A stretch of DNA of 64,000 bases from Chrysomallon squamiferum (taxonomy: Eukaryota > Mollusca > Gastropoda > Neomphalida > Peltospiridae): NCBI GenBank assembly GCA_012295275.1, contig CM022671.1, positions 16,831,956 through 16,895,955 on the forward strand, written 5' to 3'. Of this stretch, positions 50,239 through 60,190 are shown piece by piece. The notes below the pieces were generated by a model, which saw only the letters and a program-made list of their open reading frames with translations, was not told where the DNA came from and searched no databases. Numbering within the stretch: the stretch's first letter is position 1; every line of letters starts with the position of its first letter. A program made the translations under genes and the position numbers.

Positions 50239-53200
50239 GCCCTGTAAGTTTATTACAGTTTAAAATAAATATTTACATGCATCCACATAAATATTTTATA
50301 TGAGAGAATATATTATGAAAGTTATATTTAGTACAAAAAGATCAAGATGGTAATAAAGAATAAATAAATCTAATATCTTGTTTATCTGGTTGCGAAAACA
50401 GTGATTCCTTTATGTGCCGTACGTCTGTGAGAAATGCAGTGCACATGCACTAAATGAATAATTTGTTAACTGTTGATTTGATCAATTCACACCACGCAGA
50501 TTTGGAAATCAGCTAAGACAGACAGACAGACAAATGGAATCTAGATTTACAGTGAAAAAATACTGCTGAACATTAATATAATTTTTGGTTAATTTTCTTT
50601 AGAGATAGTAAATTCCTGTTTTTTTTTTTTTTCTTTATTTTTGGGGGTTGTTGTTGTTGTTATTTTGTGGGGTTGTGCTTTTTTTCCATAAAACAAATTG
50701 GTGAAATAATAGTAAAAATGATATTTTAATAATAATGATAGTTTATCATGATGATGACAATAATAGCAAAATAACAAATATAATAATAATAATACGTTTT
50801 AGTATCAACAGTAGTAGTAGTAGCAGTAGTAATAGTAATAGTAATAGTAGTACTACTACCAATAATAATAATATTAATAATAACAAAATTCAGACTGGCA
50901 TACAAGAGAGTTTCAGAAAGGAGAATAATGACCATTTTGATCAAACTATCTCAAAAAACTTTTTTTTTTTTGCCCTTGGGATAAAATATCATAAAATTCT
51001 CTCTCTGAGCTGGTGTCCAGGGTGAATGACCTTCAGCTGTAAAGATTTTCTAGGTCACAATGTACTTTAAACAAAAATAAGATTTCTTCTCAAATCTCAA
51101 GCACGACATTGATTTTTTTTTTTTTATCGCTGCAGAATTCTATATTTTTATTCTCTTTTCTTTTTGTAATCGATAACTTCAGTTTTCTAATTCAGCGAGG
51201 TCAATGTTTGATAATAGAATTTGATGTTGATATAGATAAGTTAATCTGGTTTCTCCTTATAGCCGCCAAAAAGTCAAAAGCCTGCCCTTGTTAAATTATA
51301 TCACAAAAGCAAACCAGATAAACTTTTATTATATGTCTGACAGTTGTTAAATTACAGTAAAAGCAGATTTTATTAAATTCATTTTATTTTATTTACTTAT
51401 CTGTATTTAATTATGTTAATAAAAATAAATTAAAATTTACAGAAATTTTTCTTACATATTTTGTGGAGAATTTTGAAAAATGTTTTAAAATGATTAAACA
51501 AACAATTTCTTTCTATTATGGATGAACCACGATAAAAAAAAAAAATTAAACAAAAAAAATTCAAATGAAATTTATGTGTAAGTATAAACAATTATTGACA
51601 GAGTGTACTTTTTAATTATAAAGAGCATCTGTTGCATTTCATGTTATTGAATATACATGCATAATACACGTAATAATTTACTTCGGTCAGAGAAAACAGC
51701 TGCAATATCACAGTATTTTTCATATAAAATTTCGCTTAGAAAAGACAGCTACATTGATAAAGCAAGACATAATGTGTTGTTGGAATGTGAAATTATGTAC
51801 TTCATTTTTTGGCAGAATCATGTAGCTTACTGGTTTATATATTATGTGTTTAACAGATATAACATTTAACATCACTGTATTTTTCATATGAATTTTTCCT
51901 CAGAAAAGACAGCTATTTTGATACAGTCTGGTTGGAACATGAAATTGTGTACTTCGTTTTTAGGGAAAATCATGCTACTGTCATTGGACATGATGTTTGA
52001 TAATTATGAAAACATCAATATATTTTGCATATGAGTAATTTTTTTTTTCCTTAGAAAAGACAGCTTCTTTGATAACGATAGACTTAATGTCTGGTTGGAA
52101 TGTGAAATTAGGTACATAATTTTTTAAGAATAAAAGAAACATGTTGCAATACCATTTGAATTCTTGATTTCAAATATAGTTATTTTGACAAAACTTAACT
52201 TAATGTCTGCATCACTGTATTTTTTATATGAATTTTTTCCTTAAAAAAGACAGCTTTTTTTTTTATAAAAGATAAATTTAATTGCTCAGTTGGGATGTGA
52301 AATTAGGTATATCATTTTTAATGACAATCATGCTACTACCATTTGATTTGATCTTTGATAGATATAACAGTTATCATCACTATATTTTTGTATATAAAGT
52401 TTTCCTAAAAAAAGACAGCTACTTTGATAAAGCAATACTTGACATCTGGTTGGAATCTGAAATAATTTTTATGGAGTATCATGTTGCTACTATTTTGTTG
52501 TTTCTGTATACACACTTTGGTTGTAAAAAGTGTTCACTGGATTTCATTCAGCTGGCAGTAAAGTTGTTAGTTCAAACCTGTCTGCTGCACTCACTGATAT
52601 TTTCAGTATGGCTGACACAGAAGAAAAAAAAAATGGCTGCAGAAATGAGAAAAAATTTATCACTATATTTATATTTTTAATGTATTTAAACTTTTTGAAT
52701 TTAAATTTTAAAAAAAAAACTTATTATTAAATTTAAAAAAAAAAAATTATTTATTTTATTTTTTATTTATTTATTTATTTATTTTTTTGACATTTTGCTA
52801 TGAGATTAAAAATGTTCAGTTAATCATTTATGCATGATTTCAAAAATATGCTAAACACTTCTCTGAGCTGTGCATGTTGTCTGCTAAACAAAATGGCAAT
52901 GAAATGATGAGTTCTGCAGAAGGTGAGATTATTTTTAATGATATCTGGGTTAAAAGTTCATGTTTAAGTGCAGTAACGTGATAATGATTTCTGCATAATC
53001 TTTAAACATATAAAGGTTTTTTTGAAAGTCAAATTTTTTTTTTTTTTTTTCCTTTTGATTCAATTATTACACAGAATAATTTATGAAAATATAAAAAAAA
53101 TTCTTTTTTCTTTCTTTCTTTTTTTTTTTTTTTTTCTTTATAAAACTTCCTGAGTGTCTTTGAATTATTAAAATAAAGAGAATGTTTTTTAATTTTTTTA

Positions 53201-53327
53201 ATTTTGAAAAAATACTTAGCTATTGTAGTCGTCTTGTTAGTTATTATTATTATTAATATTTTGTTATTATTGTTGTTGTTGCTGATTCTTAAACTAGATA
53301 TGAAAATAAGAAAATGAGCTAGAAATG

Positions 53328-53420
<93 letters not shown>

Positions 53421-55198
53421 TACCTCATTTCATTTTGAAAACTATTTGACTGCATTGTTTCTGAAATCCTGGATCAGAGCCTACAGTTGTGTCATTGTGA
53501 AAATATTTTTGTCTGTTCACTGTTTTTGTTTGTACATGTTTTATGTACTAACTTCCTTCTATCCTGCATTCCGTTTAGTTGCCATGTTCCCTAAATTCTG
53601 AATTCACATAAAAAGTATTTTACCAAACCATTTTATTTAAACATAAACTCTTGAAGTCACATTTCAAACCTACAATGGGTGCTAAATATTGTTGAATACA
53701 AAAAAAACAAAAGAAAACAAGTAAGAAATCAAGCCGTCTATTTTTCTCAGAATAATAAAATGTAATCAATAAAACAAAGAAATAAAAATTAAATTAAAAA
53801 GCAAAAAAAAAAAAAAAAAAAAAAAAAAGATAAACATTTGAAAAAATAAAGAAGAAAATTACGTTTGTTGGAAACCTGCCAATATACTTCATGCATACTG
53901 ATTTTTTATGTTTATTATTATTAAGTATTTTTTTTTCTGTGTGTGTGTGTTGTGTGTGTGTGTGTGATAATAATTTTTTTTTTTTTCCTTACAGATTTGG
54001 TCATGGATGTTTTCTGAACTGTCTAGAAAGTTTGTATCTGGTGAGCATAATTTTTATTAGTAGTAGTTTTTAAATACATTTTAAACAAAATTAATAATGA
54101 TTAGAACTTATTTAAAATGTAACATGGATATTGGTGCCTATTTTAATTTAAGTAATCTATTTCAATTAATTTCAGTTTTTTTTTATTTTTTTTACAAAAA
54201 AAAGAGAGATTATATTATGATAAAAGCTATAATTTCAAATGTGGCTAAATATTTTAAATAAACAATGCTTAAAAATGCCAACCACAGAGTATATACTATT
54301 GTAAGACCTTTTCATATGTTTGGGTTACTACCAAAATTACAGGATATGAGAAGTTCTGCTTTTTAGCATTATGGGAATTGTCTATATATTAATTTAGCCA
54401 TACATGTTATATATATATATATATATTTATTTATTTATCTATTATAAATAGAACCCAACAACTCTTATAAAAGGCCAAGTATAATTTTATTATACACATA
54501 GAGGTTATAAAACATTTTTTTTTTCCAAGTATATAGAAAGGGGAAAACATCTGTAGTATAAAATTGAGCTTACACAAATATATTTGTTATCAATAAAACA
54601 GTATATAATTGTATTTGTTATCAATAAAACAGTTCTCATAAAATGCCAAGTGTGATTATGGGAACTGCCTCTGTGTTAATCTGACCCACTCACTGGCTAT
54701 TGACCAGAGTCAATTAGACTATATGTATTTGTATAACTTAGCAAACACCTTTTGTCTGTCATTACCCTTTATTGTAATTTTTTTAATTTTTTTAAAATCA
54801 TTTTGCTGTTTATCAGTTGTAGTCAAATGCCAGTCAATATTACTGGTTTTGTGTTTTTTAATGTTTGTTGTCATTGTAATTGTTATTGTTTTGCAGATGA
54901 GGGGGGGGTAAAATGGAAAGAAAAGAAAAAAAAGAATGTCATTTTATGATGTAAAACATTAAAAAAAAAAAAATGTCATATTCTCAGTGCCATACAGAAA
55001 GTTTGTTAGGGGAATTCATTATCAAAAACTGTTTCAGAAAACAGTTGATTTTTAATTCAAAATATTCTGTAATGTTAATTAACCCATATTAAATAACCAC
55101 CTATCCTAAGAGTCTTAAAATATGTATTTTCTAATATCATCATACACAGTATATAAATCAGTGATTCTTAATAGGGTAGCAATATCCTCTTAAGGTGC

Positions 55199-55256
<58 letters not shown>

Positions 55257-58075
55257 TATAGACAGCTATATATTTAAACATATAAGTGCTCTAACTTCAT
55301 TGTGTAATACACCATACTTCTTTGAACTGTATAAAGTTCAATTTAGAAGGCACTGACCTTCAGATTTATTTGAAAATTTATTTGTGACTGCTTCGCATGG
55401 GTTTGACAATCAGTTTAGAAAAATAAATAAATAAATAAATAAATAAATAAATCAAACAAACAAACAAATAAAAATTTCAAATCAATTTTGCTTATTTGTT
55501 TCTTTGAAAATTCTGAAACATTTTTTTTTCATTATTTTTCTACAATTATTAAATATCTTAATCCTAATTTTGGGTCAGAATGTTTGGCCTGTCAAGAAAA
55601 TGAGATTAAGCTGATTAAGATTAACAGACTTGCACTAAATCATTTATATCACACTTTTATATACAAGTAAATAATTGTAAAAGAAGCATTTATTATACTG
55701 GGTTAATTAATAATAATTGTAAAAGAAATAACCTTAAAAATTAGGAGTCATTTTCTGTGAATTATAATACAAAACTTCTGGATATTTATTATCAAATCCA
55801 GAAAATAATATTTTCCAAATGTTTAAAATGATATTTCTTCATTATCATAAATGATCTAAAAGTATTTTAAAACAAATTTTCCACTGTCATTTTTTGCTGT
55901 CAAAGGTTACTGTAAATTTTCCATTAAAGTCTTGTCATATAAATAAAAAAAAGATCACATGTTAAAAAAAGTAATTCTTAAAATAAATCAAATGATTTTT
56001 GGCTTTGCTCAGTAATATTATTTAAAATTTTCCAGCTCTCAATTATTATTTTCTTAAATATTTTATTGAAAGTTTAAGTTTCATATAGTAACAGCATTTA
56101 AAATTACATTAATAGTTAAATAATATTTCAGAAACTGAAATTAAAGAATGAAGCAGATTATTATTATTTTATTTTTTATTTTTTATTTTTTTATTTTTTA
56201 TTTTTTACTTTTTACTTTTTACTTTTTTATATTGTTTATAATGGTACAGATGTTTAACTAACAAGACACAATTTAAATAGCTTAAATTTGTTTTTTAATA
56301 CCTTACTACTCTTTTCATGTTTTTATTAGTATTTTTCTTATAAATTTTCAGAAAATAACTGGGTATGAATTAAAATACACAGCACTTATAGGTAAACCGA
56401 GTGAAATTACTTACCACCATGCAGATCACTTGTTGAGGCAACAAGCTTCACAGATGGGAATAAACGGCATCAAGACAATATACTGTATAGGGTGAGTGTT
56501 TGATCATTGTATAGTAGTAATGTTTATTATTTAAATAGCATCAAGACAATATATTGTATAGGGTGAGTGTTTGATCATTATGTAGTAGTAATGTTTATTA
56601 TTTAAATAGCATCAAGACAATATATTGTATAGGGTGAGTGTTTGATCATTATGTAGTAGTAATGTTTATTATTTAAATAGCATTAAGACAATATATTGTA
56701 TAGGGTGAGTGTTTGATCATTATGTAGTAGTAATGTTTATTATTTAAATAGCATCAAGACAATATATTGTATAGGGTGAGTGTTTGATCATTATGTAGTA
56801 GTAATGTTTATTATTTAAATAGCATCAAGACAATATATTGTATAGGGTGAGTGTTTGATCATTTCCATTTAGTAGTAGTAATGTTTATTATTTAAATAGC
56901 ATTAAGACAATATACTGTATAGGGTGAGTGTTTGATCATTATGTAGTAGTAATGTTTATTATTTAAATAGCATCAAGACAATATATTGTATAGGGTGAGT
57001 GTTTGATCATTATGTAGTAGTAATCATTATTATTTAAATAGCATTAAGACATTATATTGTATAGGGTGAGTGTTTGATCATTATGTAGTAGTAATGTTTA
57101 TTATTTAAATAGCATCAAGACAATATACTGTATAGGGTAAGGGTTTCACTACCATATTATCATCATCATTATATAGTAGTAATATTTATTTATTTAAACA
57201 GCATTAAGACAATATATTATATAGGGTAAATGTTCCACAAGCATGTTAATATTAATATTAATAATAATATTGTTATTATTATTATTATTATATAGTAGTA
57301 CATTTACTTATTTAAATAGCATCAAGACAATATATTGTATAGGGTAAGTGTTTCACTACCATATTATTATTATTATTACAATTATTAGTAGTAATGTTTA
57401 CTTATTTAAATGGCATTAAGGCAGTATATTGTATATGGTAAGTGTTAACTAAGTTATTATTATTATAATGTTTATTTATTAAAATGGCATTAAGACAATA
57501 TATTGCATAGAGTGAGTGTTTAACTATAACTTATTGTTATTATTATTATTAATATTGTTATTGTTATTATTAATATTGTTATTGTTATTATTATTAATAT
57601 TGTTATTATGTAGCAGTAATGTTTACCTATTTAAATGGTATTAAGACAATATATTGTATAGAGTGAGTGTTTAACTATAACTTATTGTTATTATTAATAT
57701 TGTTATTGTTATGATTATGTAGCAGTAATGTTTACCTATTTAAATGGCATTAAGACAATATATTGTATAGAGTGAGTGTTTAACTATAATTTATTGTTAT
57801 TATTAATATTGTTATTGTTATGATTATGTAGCAGTAATGTTTACCTATTTAAATGGCATTAAGACAGTTTATTGTGTATGGTAAGTGTTAACTAAGATAC
57901 TATTGTTATTGTTTTCTTATTTAAATGGCATTAAGACAATATATTGTTTAGGGTAAGTGTTTGATTACCACATTACTACTATTATTATTTTTATTATATA
58001 GTAGTAAAGTTGATTTATTTAAGTGGCATTAAGACACTATAGTGTATAGGGTAAGTATTCACTGCCATATTGTTA

Positions 58076-58116
<41 letters not shown>

Positions 58117-59802
58117 TAGCTGTAAATATATATATAAATACAGTAGCACATTTTTGTTCATTAGAAACACAATAAATACACGACCCTTTTGAAACTGTAT
58201 TAGGGCTAGCACGGAATATTCAGTACAGCTGTATAGTACTAGAATAATGGTAATTTGTCACAACAGTCAAGCATAACTTGTGGTTTGAACCTTGGTACCA
58301 GACGGCTGTCACCAGATCATTCTGGGAAACAAAACCTGTAACAACAGTGGCTCTGTGGGTGATAACTAATCCCGCTTATCAGAGGTATTCACGGCTTTTT
58401 GTGGGTTCAGCAGACCAAATCAACAATCATGACAGTAGTGACATTTTACCAGTAGAAGATTAAAAACATTCATCTGTCACTAGGAGTAATGTTTATTTTT
58501 TTAACATGGCCTTAATGCAATATATTGTATACACTAAATATTTCCCTATCTTAACATTATTGATAAAGGAGTAATAGTTTTTTTCTATCCACAAACATTA
58601 ATTTTTGTTTATTTTTTTAATATTTGTTTTTTTTATTAACAATTATCATTTTATATAACATTTTTTACCTTGTGCTTGTAGTATATTTCGCTGGCATTTG
58701 TATGAAAAGTTTTATACAATAGTTGGCAGATTAAACATCTTTTATTATTTTTGTTGTTGTTGTTGTTGTTATTTTAATCTGAAACATTAAAGCAAAGAGT
58801 AGCAGTAATTTTATATTTTATTGATAACAAGGAATAGCAGACTTGCCCACAGGAACACTGGGAATTTTCTGATGGGTCCAAAAGTGATGGATGGTCCATT
58901 ACTTTGCAAATAATAGAAGAATTTTTTTTTTTTTTATAGAATCTGAGAACATTTAAATTGGCTTCTTTGTTGGTATAATTTGTTTTTAAGTAGATAATAG
59001 ATATCCTCACTTTCTTGTTTGATGTAACTATTTTGGGATTAACATGGCCATTTTAACAAGATTTCCCAGTAACAATTTTTGGACCCCAATCTGATAACAA
59101 GTTATTTTATTTGAAATCTTTACTTGTAAAAATTTTATTGATATACTTTAATTATTATAATCCACTGATCTCAGTATATTTATTTAAAAAAAAAAAAAAA
59201 AAAAATTGTGTATGTATGTCAACTTCTGTGTTTTTATTTATTTTATTTTTTTTTATTAAGTGAATTGTTCTTTCCACAGCTATTCTCTTTAATGGAGATG
59301 GACCAAAATCTGTGTTTTTTTTTTTTTTTTCAAAAATATTTTACATAATGTTATTTTCTTTTCATCTTGTAGAGACAATCCAGAAACTGATATATATGGT
59401 GCAAATCTGTATAACCGATATCTTCAAAAGAGGGCAAGATCTCATCAAAAACAAGTGTCTTCCAGCTCGGTGCCAATACAGGCCATGGCAAGAGCCAGTG
59501 GTCAGCAGGTTGCAGATGTCTCTGCAGAGGCCGACGTGTCCGATGAGTGTGATGATGACGACATTGGAGATGTGGACATCAACAGCTATGGCGAAAACTT
59601 TGCCGAAAGGTGCGAGAGTATTTTAGTGTGCACTGGTGTTTACTGTACGGACAGGGATTTTGTGACTCTGGGAGGTAAAAGATCATCGAATCACAATCAC
59701 AGAGACTTCGTCATTGATCCTGAGTTGAAAAAACCGAGATACGTCTCAACGAACATCCTGGAAGCTGTGAAGATGGTGTTTGAGAAAGAAGGATTCCATT
59801 GA
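36571..59802 (+). CDS. HDHD5: HDHD5 (CECR5) homologue, HAD-like hydrolase, 8 exons
   Basis: A HAD-superfamily class IIA protein; the vertebrate member is reported as mitochondrial, and its physiological substrate is not established to my knowledge. Exons: 36571-36696, 39117-39326, 40816-41019, 41838-41874, 42512-42686, 53995-54040, 56352-56491, 59373-59802. All introns are GT-AG with consistent phases. The product is 455 residues (human about 423). Motifs: DIDGV with Asp54/Asp56 (nucleophile and acid/base), VTNAG with Thr91, GKPS with Lys281, and GDNPETD with Asp314/Asp319 for metal. The basic, acid-poor N-terminus (HFLKSGF...RIILHNRHFHS) fits a mitochondrial presequence. Conserved blocks HVLVSGQGPV, GEPVRWET, YPHLP, NMDLLWMAEA and ILVCTGVY leave little doubt. 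An acidic insert (DECDDDDIGD) precedes the last block. Confidence 0.96.
36697..39116. other. HDHD5 intron 1
   Basis: 2.4 kb with no coding evidence. It contains an A-rich tract near 36836 and the compound microsatellite 38430-38663, and ends in a T-rich tract before atccag. Confidence 0.7.
38430..38663. repeat. Compound microsatellite (AC, CT, TATG, ATCT, AT)
   Basis: Adjoining AC, CT, GT, (TATG)n, (ATCT)n and AT runs; the ATCT block alone is about 14 units. Confidence 0.95.
39117..39326 (+). CDS. HDHD5: HDHD5 exon 2 (HAD motifs I and II)
   Basis: 210 nt, phase 0 on both sides. It encodes residues 43-112, with FGFLFDIDGVIVRG (motif I, catalytic Asp pair) and PCLFVTNAGNT (motif II). The donor is AAG|GTGAGA. 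Confidence 0.96.
40816..41019 (+). CDS. HDHD5: HDHD5 exon 3
   Basis: 204 nt, phase 0 on both sides, residues 113-180: VSQDQVVMSHSPVKMF, then HVLVSGQGPVEEIAECLGF and VITVEQLRQVY. The acceptor is acaag; a second AG nine bases later would delete VSQ in frame. The human alignment (EVDADQVILSHSP) favours the first. A (TTC)n run at about 40743-40776 lies upstream. Confidence 0.94.
41766..41803. repeat. (TG)n microsatellite upstream of exon 4
   Basis: A TG run of about 19 units, 35 nt from the acceptor of the 37-nt exon 4. Confidence 0.95.
41838..41874 (+). CDS. HDHD5: HDHD5 exon 4, 37-nt microexon
   Basis: Acceptor tttgcag, donor GAGG|GTAAGA. It encodes PCAFEKYFPRIE plus one base. FPRIE and the following (A/G)V-L-GEPVRWE are shared with the vertebrate protein, so the exon is needed despite its size. 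Confidence 0.93.
42316..42354. repeat. (AC)n microsatellite
   Basis: An AC run of about 19 units in intron 4. Confidence 0.95.
42512..42686 (+). CDS. HDHD5: HDHD5 exon 5
   Basis: 175 nt, acceptor gtttcag, donor CCAAG|GTAAAA. It encodes AVILFGEPVRWETNLQLIID, then VYPHLPIIACNMDLLWMAEA. This is the cap/core junction block most conserved between animals. Confidence 0.96.
42870..42932. repeat. (TG)n microsatellite
   Basis: A TG run of about 30 units with one TT interruption. Confidence 0.95.
51715..52490. repeat. Diverged tandem repeat, ~150-190 bp, 5-6 copies with exon-like core
   Basis: The core AAAAGACAGCTACTTTGATA, then TGTCTGGTTGGAATGTGAAA, begins at 51740, 51904, 52055, about 52243 and about 52418, with a partial copy near 52186. 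In three copies the core is preceded by a pyrimidine tract ending in TAG or CAG; in copies 1, 3 and 5 it is followed by (A)TTA(G/T)GTA. Some cores read as KDSYIDKARHNVLLECEI or KDSFFDNDRLNVWLECEI. Confidence 0.85.
52510..52620 (+). mobile_element. Possible tRNA-derived SINE fragment
   Basis: The segment GGCAGTAAAGTTGTTAGTTC followed by AAACCTGTCTGCTGCACT carries an AGTTCAAACCT element resembling a pol III B box. No clear A box, tail or target duplication was seen. Confidence 0.25.
53334..53418. repeat. (GA)n microsatellite
   Basis: About 42 uninterrupted GA units, the longest pure dinucleotide run in the window. Confidence 0.97.
53995..54040 (+). CDS. HDHD5: HDHD5 exon 6, 46 nt
   Basis: Acceptor ttccttacag, donor TATCTG|GTGAGC. 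It encodes (R)FGHGCFLNCLESLYL, matching the RFGHGTFLLCLETIY block of the human protein. Phase 2 in, 0 out. Confidence 0.95.
54280..54720. repeat. Two diverged copies of a ~100-bp repeat
   Basis: AGCATTATGGGAATTGTCTA and GTGATTATGGGAACTGCCTC, together with their flanks (CTCTTATAAAAGGCCAAGTA versus TTCTCATAAAATGCCAAGTG), show an old duplication in intron 6. A short duplication of TTTGTTATCAATAAAACAGT lies between them. Confidence 0.55.
56352..56491 (+). CDS. HDHD5: HDHD5 exon 7 (motif III lysine)
   Basis: 140 nt, acceptor ttttcag, donor ATAGG|GTGAGT. It encodes KITGYELKYTALIGKPSEIT through TIYCI and a split Gly313. GKPS (Lys281) is HAD motif III. The next residue, Asp314 of the metal-binding GDN motif, is in exon 8. 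The last 24 nt are duplicated repeatedly in the following intron. Confidence 0.95.
56468..58060. repeat. 71-bp tandem array duplicating the exon 7 end and 5' splice site
   Basis: Unit: CATCAAGACAATATATTGTA, then TAGGGTGAGTGTTTGATCAT, then about 31 nt ending in TTTAAATAG. Starts at 56468, 56539 and 56610 are exactly 71 bp apart. About ten tight copies run to about 57140. Looser copies, with ATT microsatellite insertions, follow near 57203, 57318, 57411, 57487, 57641, 57747, 57856, 57929 and 58026, and one decayed copy lies near 58507. Most copies keep GGTGAGT or GGTAAGT. Confidence 0.97.
58200..58470 (+). mobile_element. Possible SINE-like dispersed repeat
   Basis: A GC-richer 250-bp block inside AT-rich intron 7, with TGTGGTTTGAACCTTGGTAC resembling a pol III B box. 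It has no coding similarity. The identity is uncertain. Confidence 0.3.
59373..59802 (+). CDS. HDHD5: HDHD5 exon 8 (GDN motif and C-terminus)
   Basis: Acceptor tcttgtag; TGA at 59800-59802. It encodes DNPETDIYGANLYNRYLQKR (metal-binding Asp314/Asp319), a Ser/Gln/acidic insert (SECDDDDIGD-like) longer than in the human protein, then SILVCTGVY, a His-rich HNHRDFVID segment and a C-terminal KMVFEKEGFH that matches the human VFRKEGW end. Confidence 0.96.
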
Positions 59803-60190
59803 CAACATCTGAGAGATTAGGAACTGCTGTTTGAGAGAGAGAGAAAGAGAGAGAAAGAATGGATGGATGGTTTTTGAAAGATTTAAAAAAAAAAAACCCT
59901 GTGTCCTGGTTGTTAGAATCATTTGTGTGTGTGTGTAATATTCACATTTATTACGATTTTAGGTTTTTGTGTCTGACATATTTGTTTTAGAGTGTGTTTT
60001 GTGTAAATTATTAGTACTAAGATCTTAAACATTTGAAGGGTTAAATGTTTAGGTGGGTTTTTTTTTTTTATTAGCTTAATAAAATGAAAATAAAAATAAA
60101 TAAATAAATAAATAGTATAGCAGTATTAATAAAAAAAAGTTGTTTTTGGATGTTCAGAAGTGTTATAAATAAACTACATCATGCAGGTTA
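59803..60190 (+). other. HDHD5 3' UTR
   Basis: Follows the stop codon and contains short GAGA and ATGG runs. A candidate polyadenylation signal is AATAAA at 60168-60173; another cluster is at about 60095-60113. The end is inferred. Confidence 0.5.

Larger units (their letters stand above)
42687..53994. other. HDHD5 intron 5 (11.3 kb)
   Basis: The longest intron in the window, with no confirmed exon. Contents: TG/AC runs (42870-42932, 49200-49380), ATT runs (50085-50118, 50203-50237), an 18-bp TATACAGGTGTATATGGTG triple (48302-48355), a 33-bp duplication (about 47605-47670), the exon-like tandem repeat (51715-52490), a possible SINE fragment (52510-52620) and (GA)n (53334-53418). Confidence 0.75.

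Noticed and set aside
56468-58060. CRISPR-like direct repeats
   Set aside because: The whole 71-bp unit repeats without unique spacers, and the locus is a eukaryotic intron.
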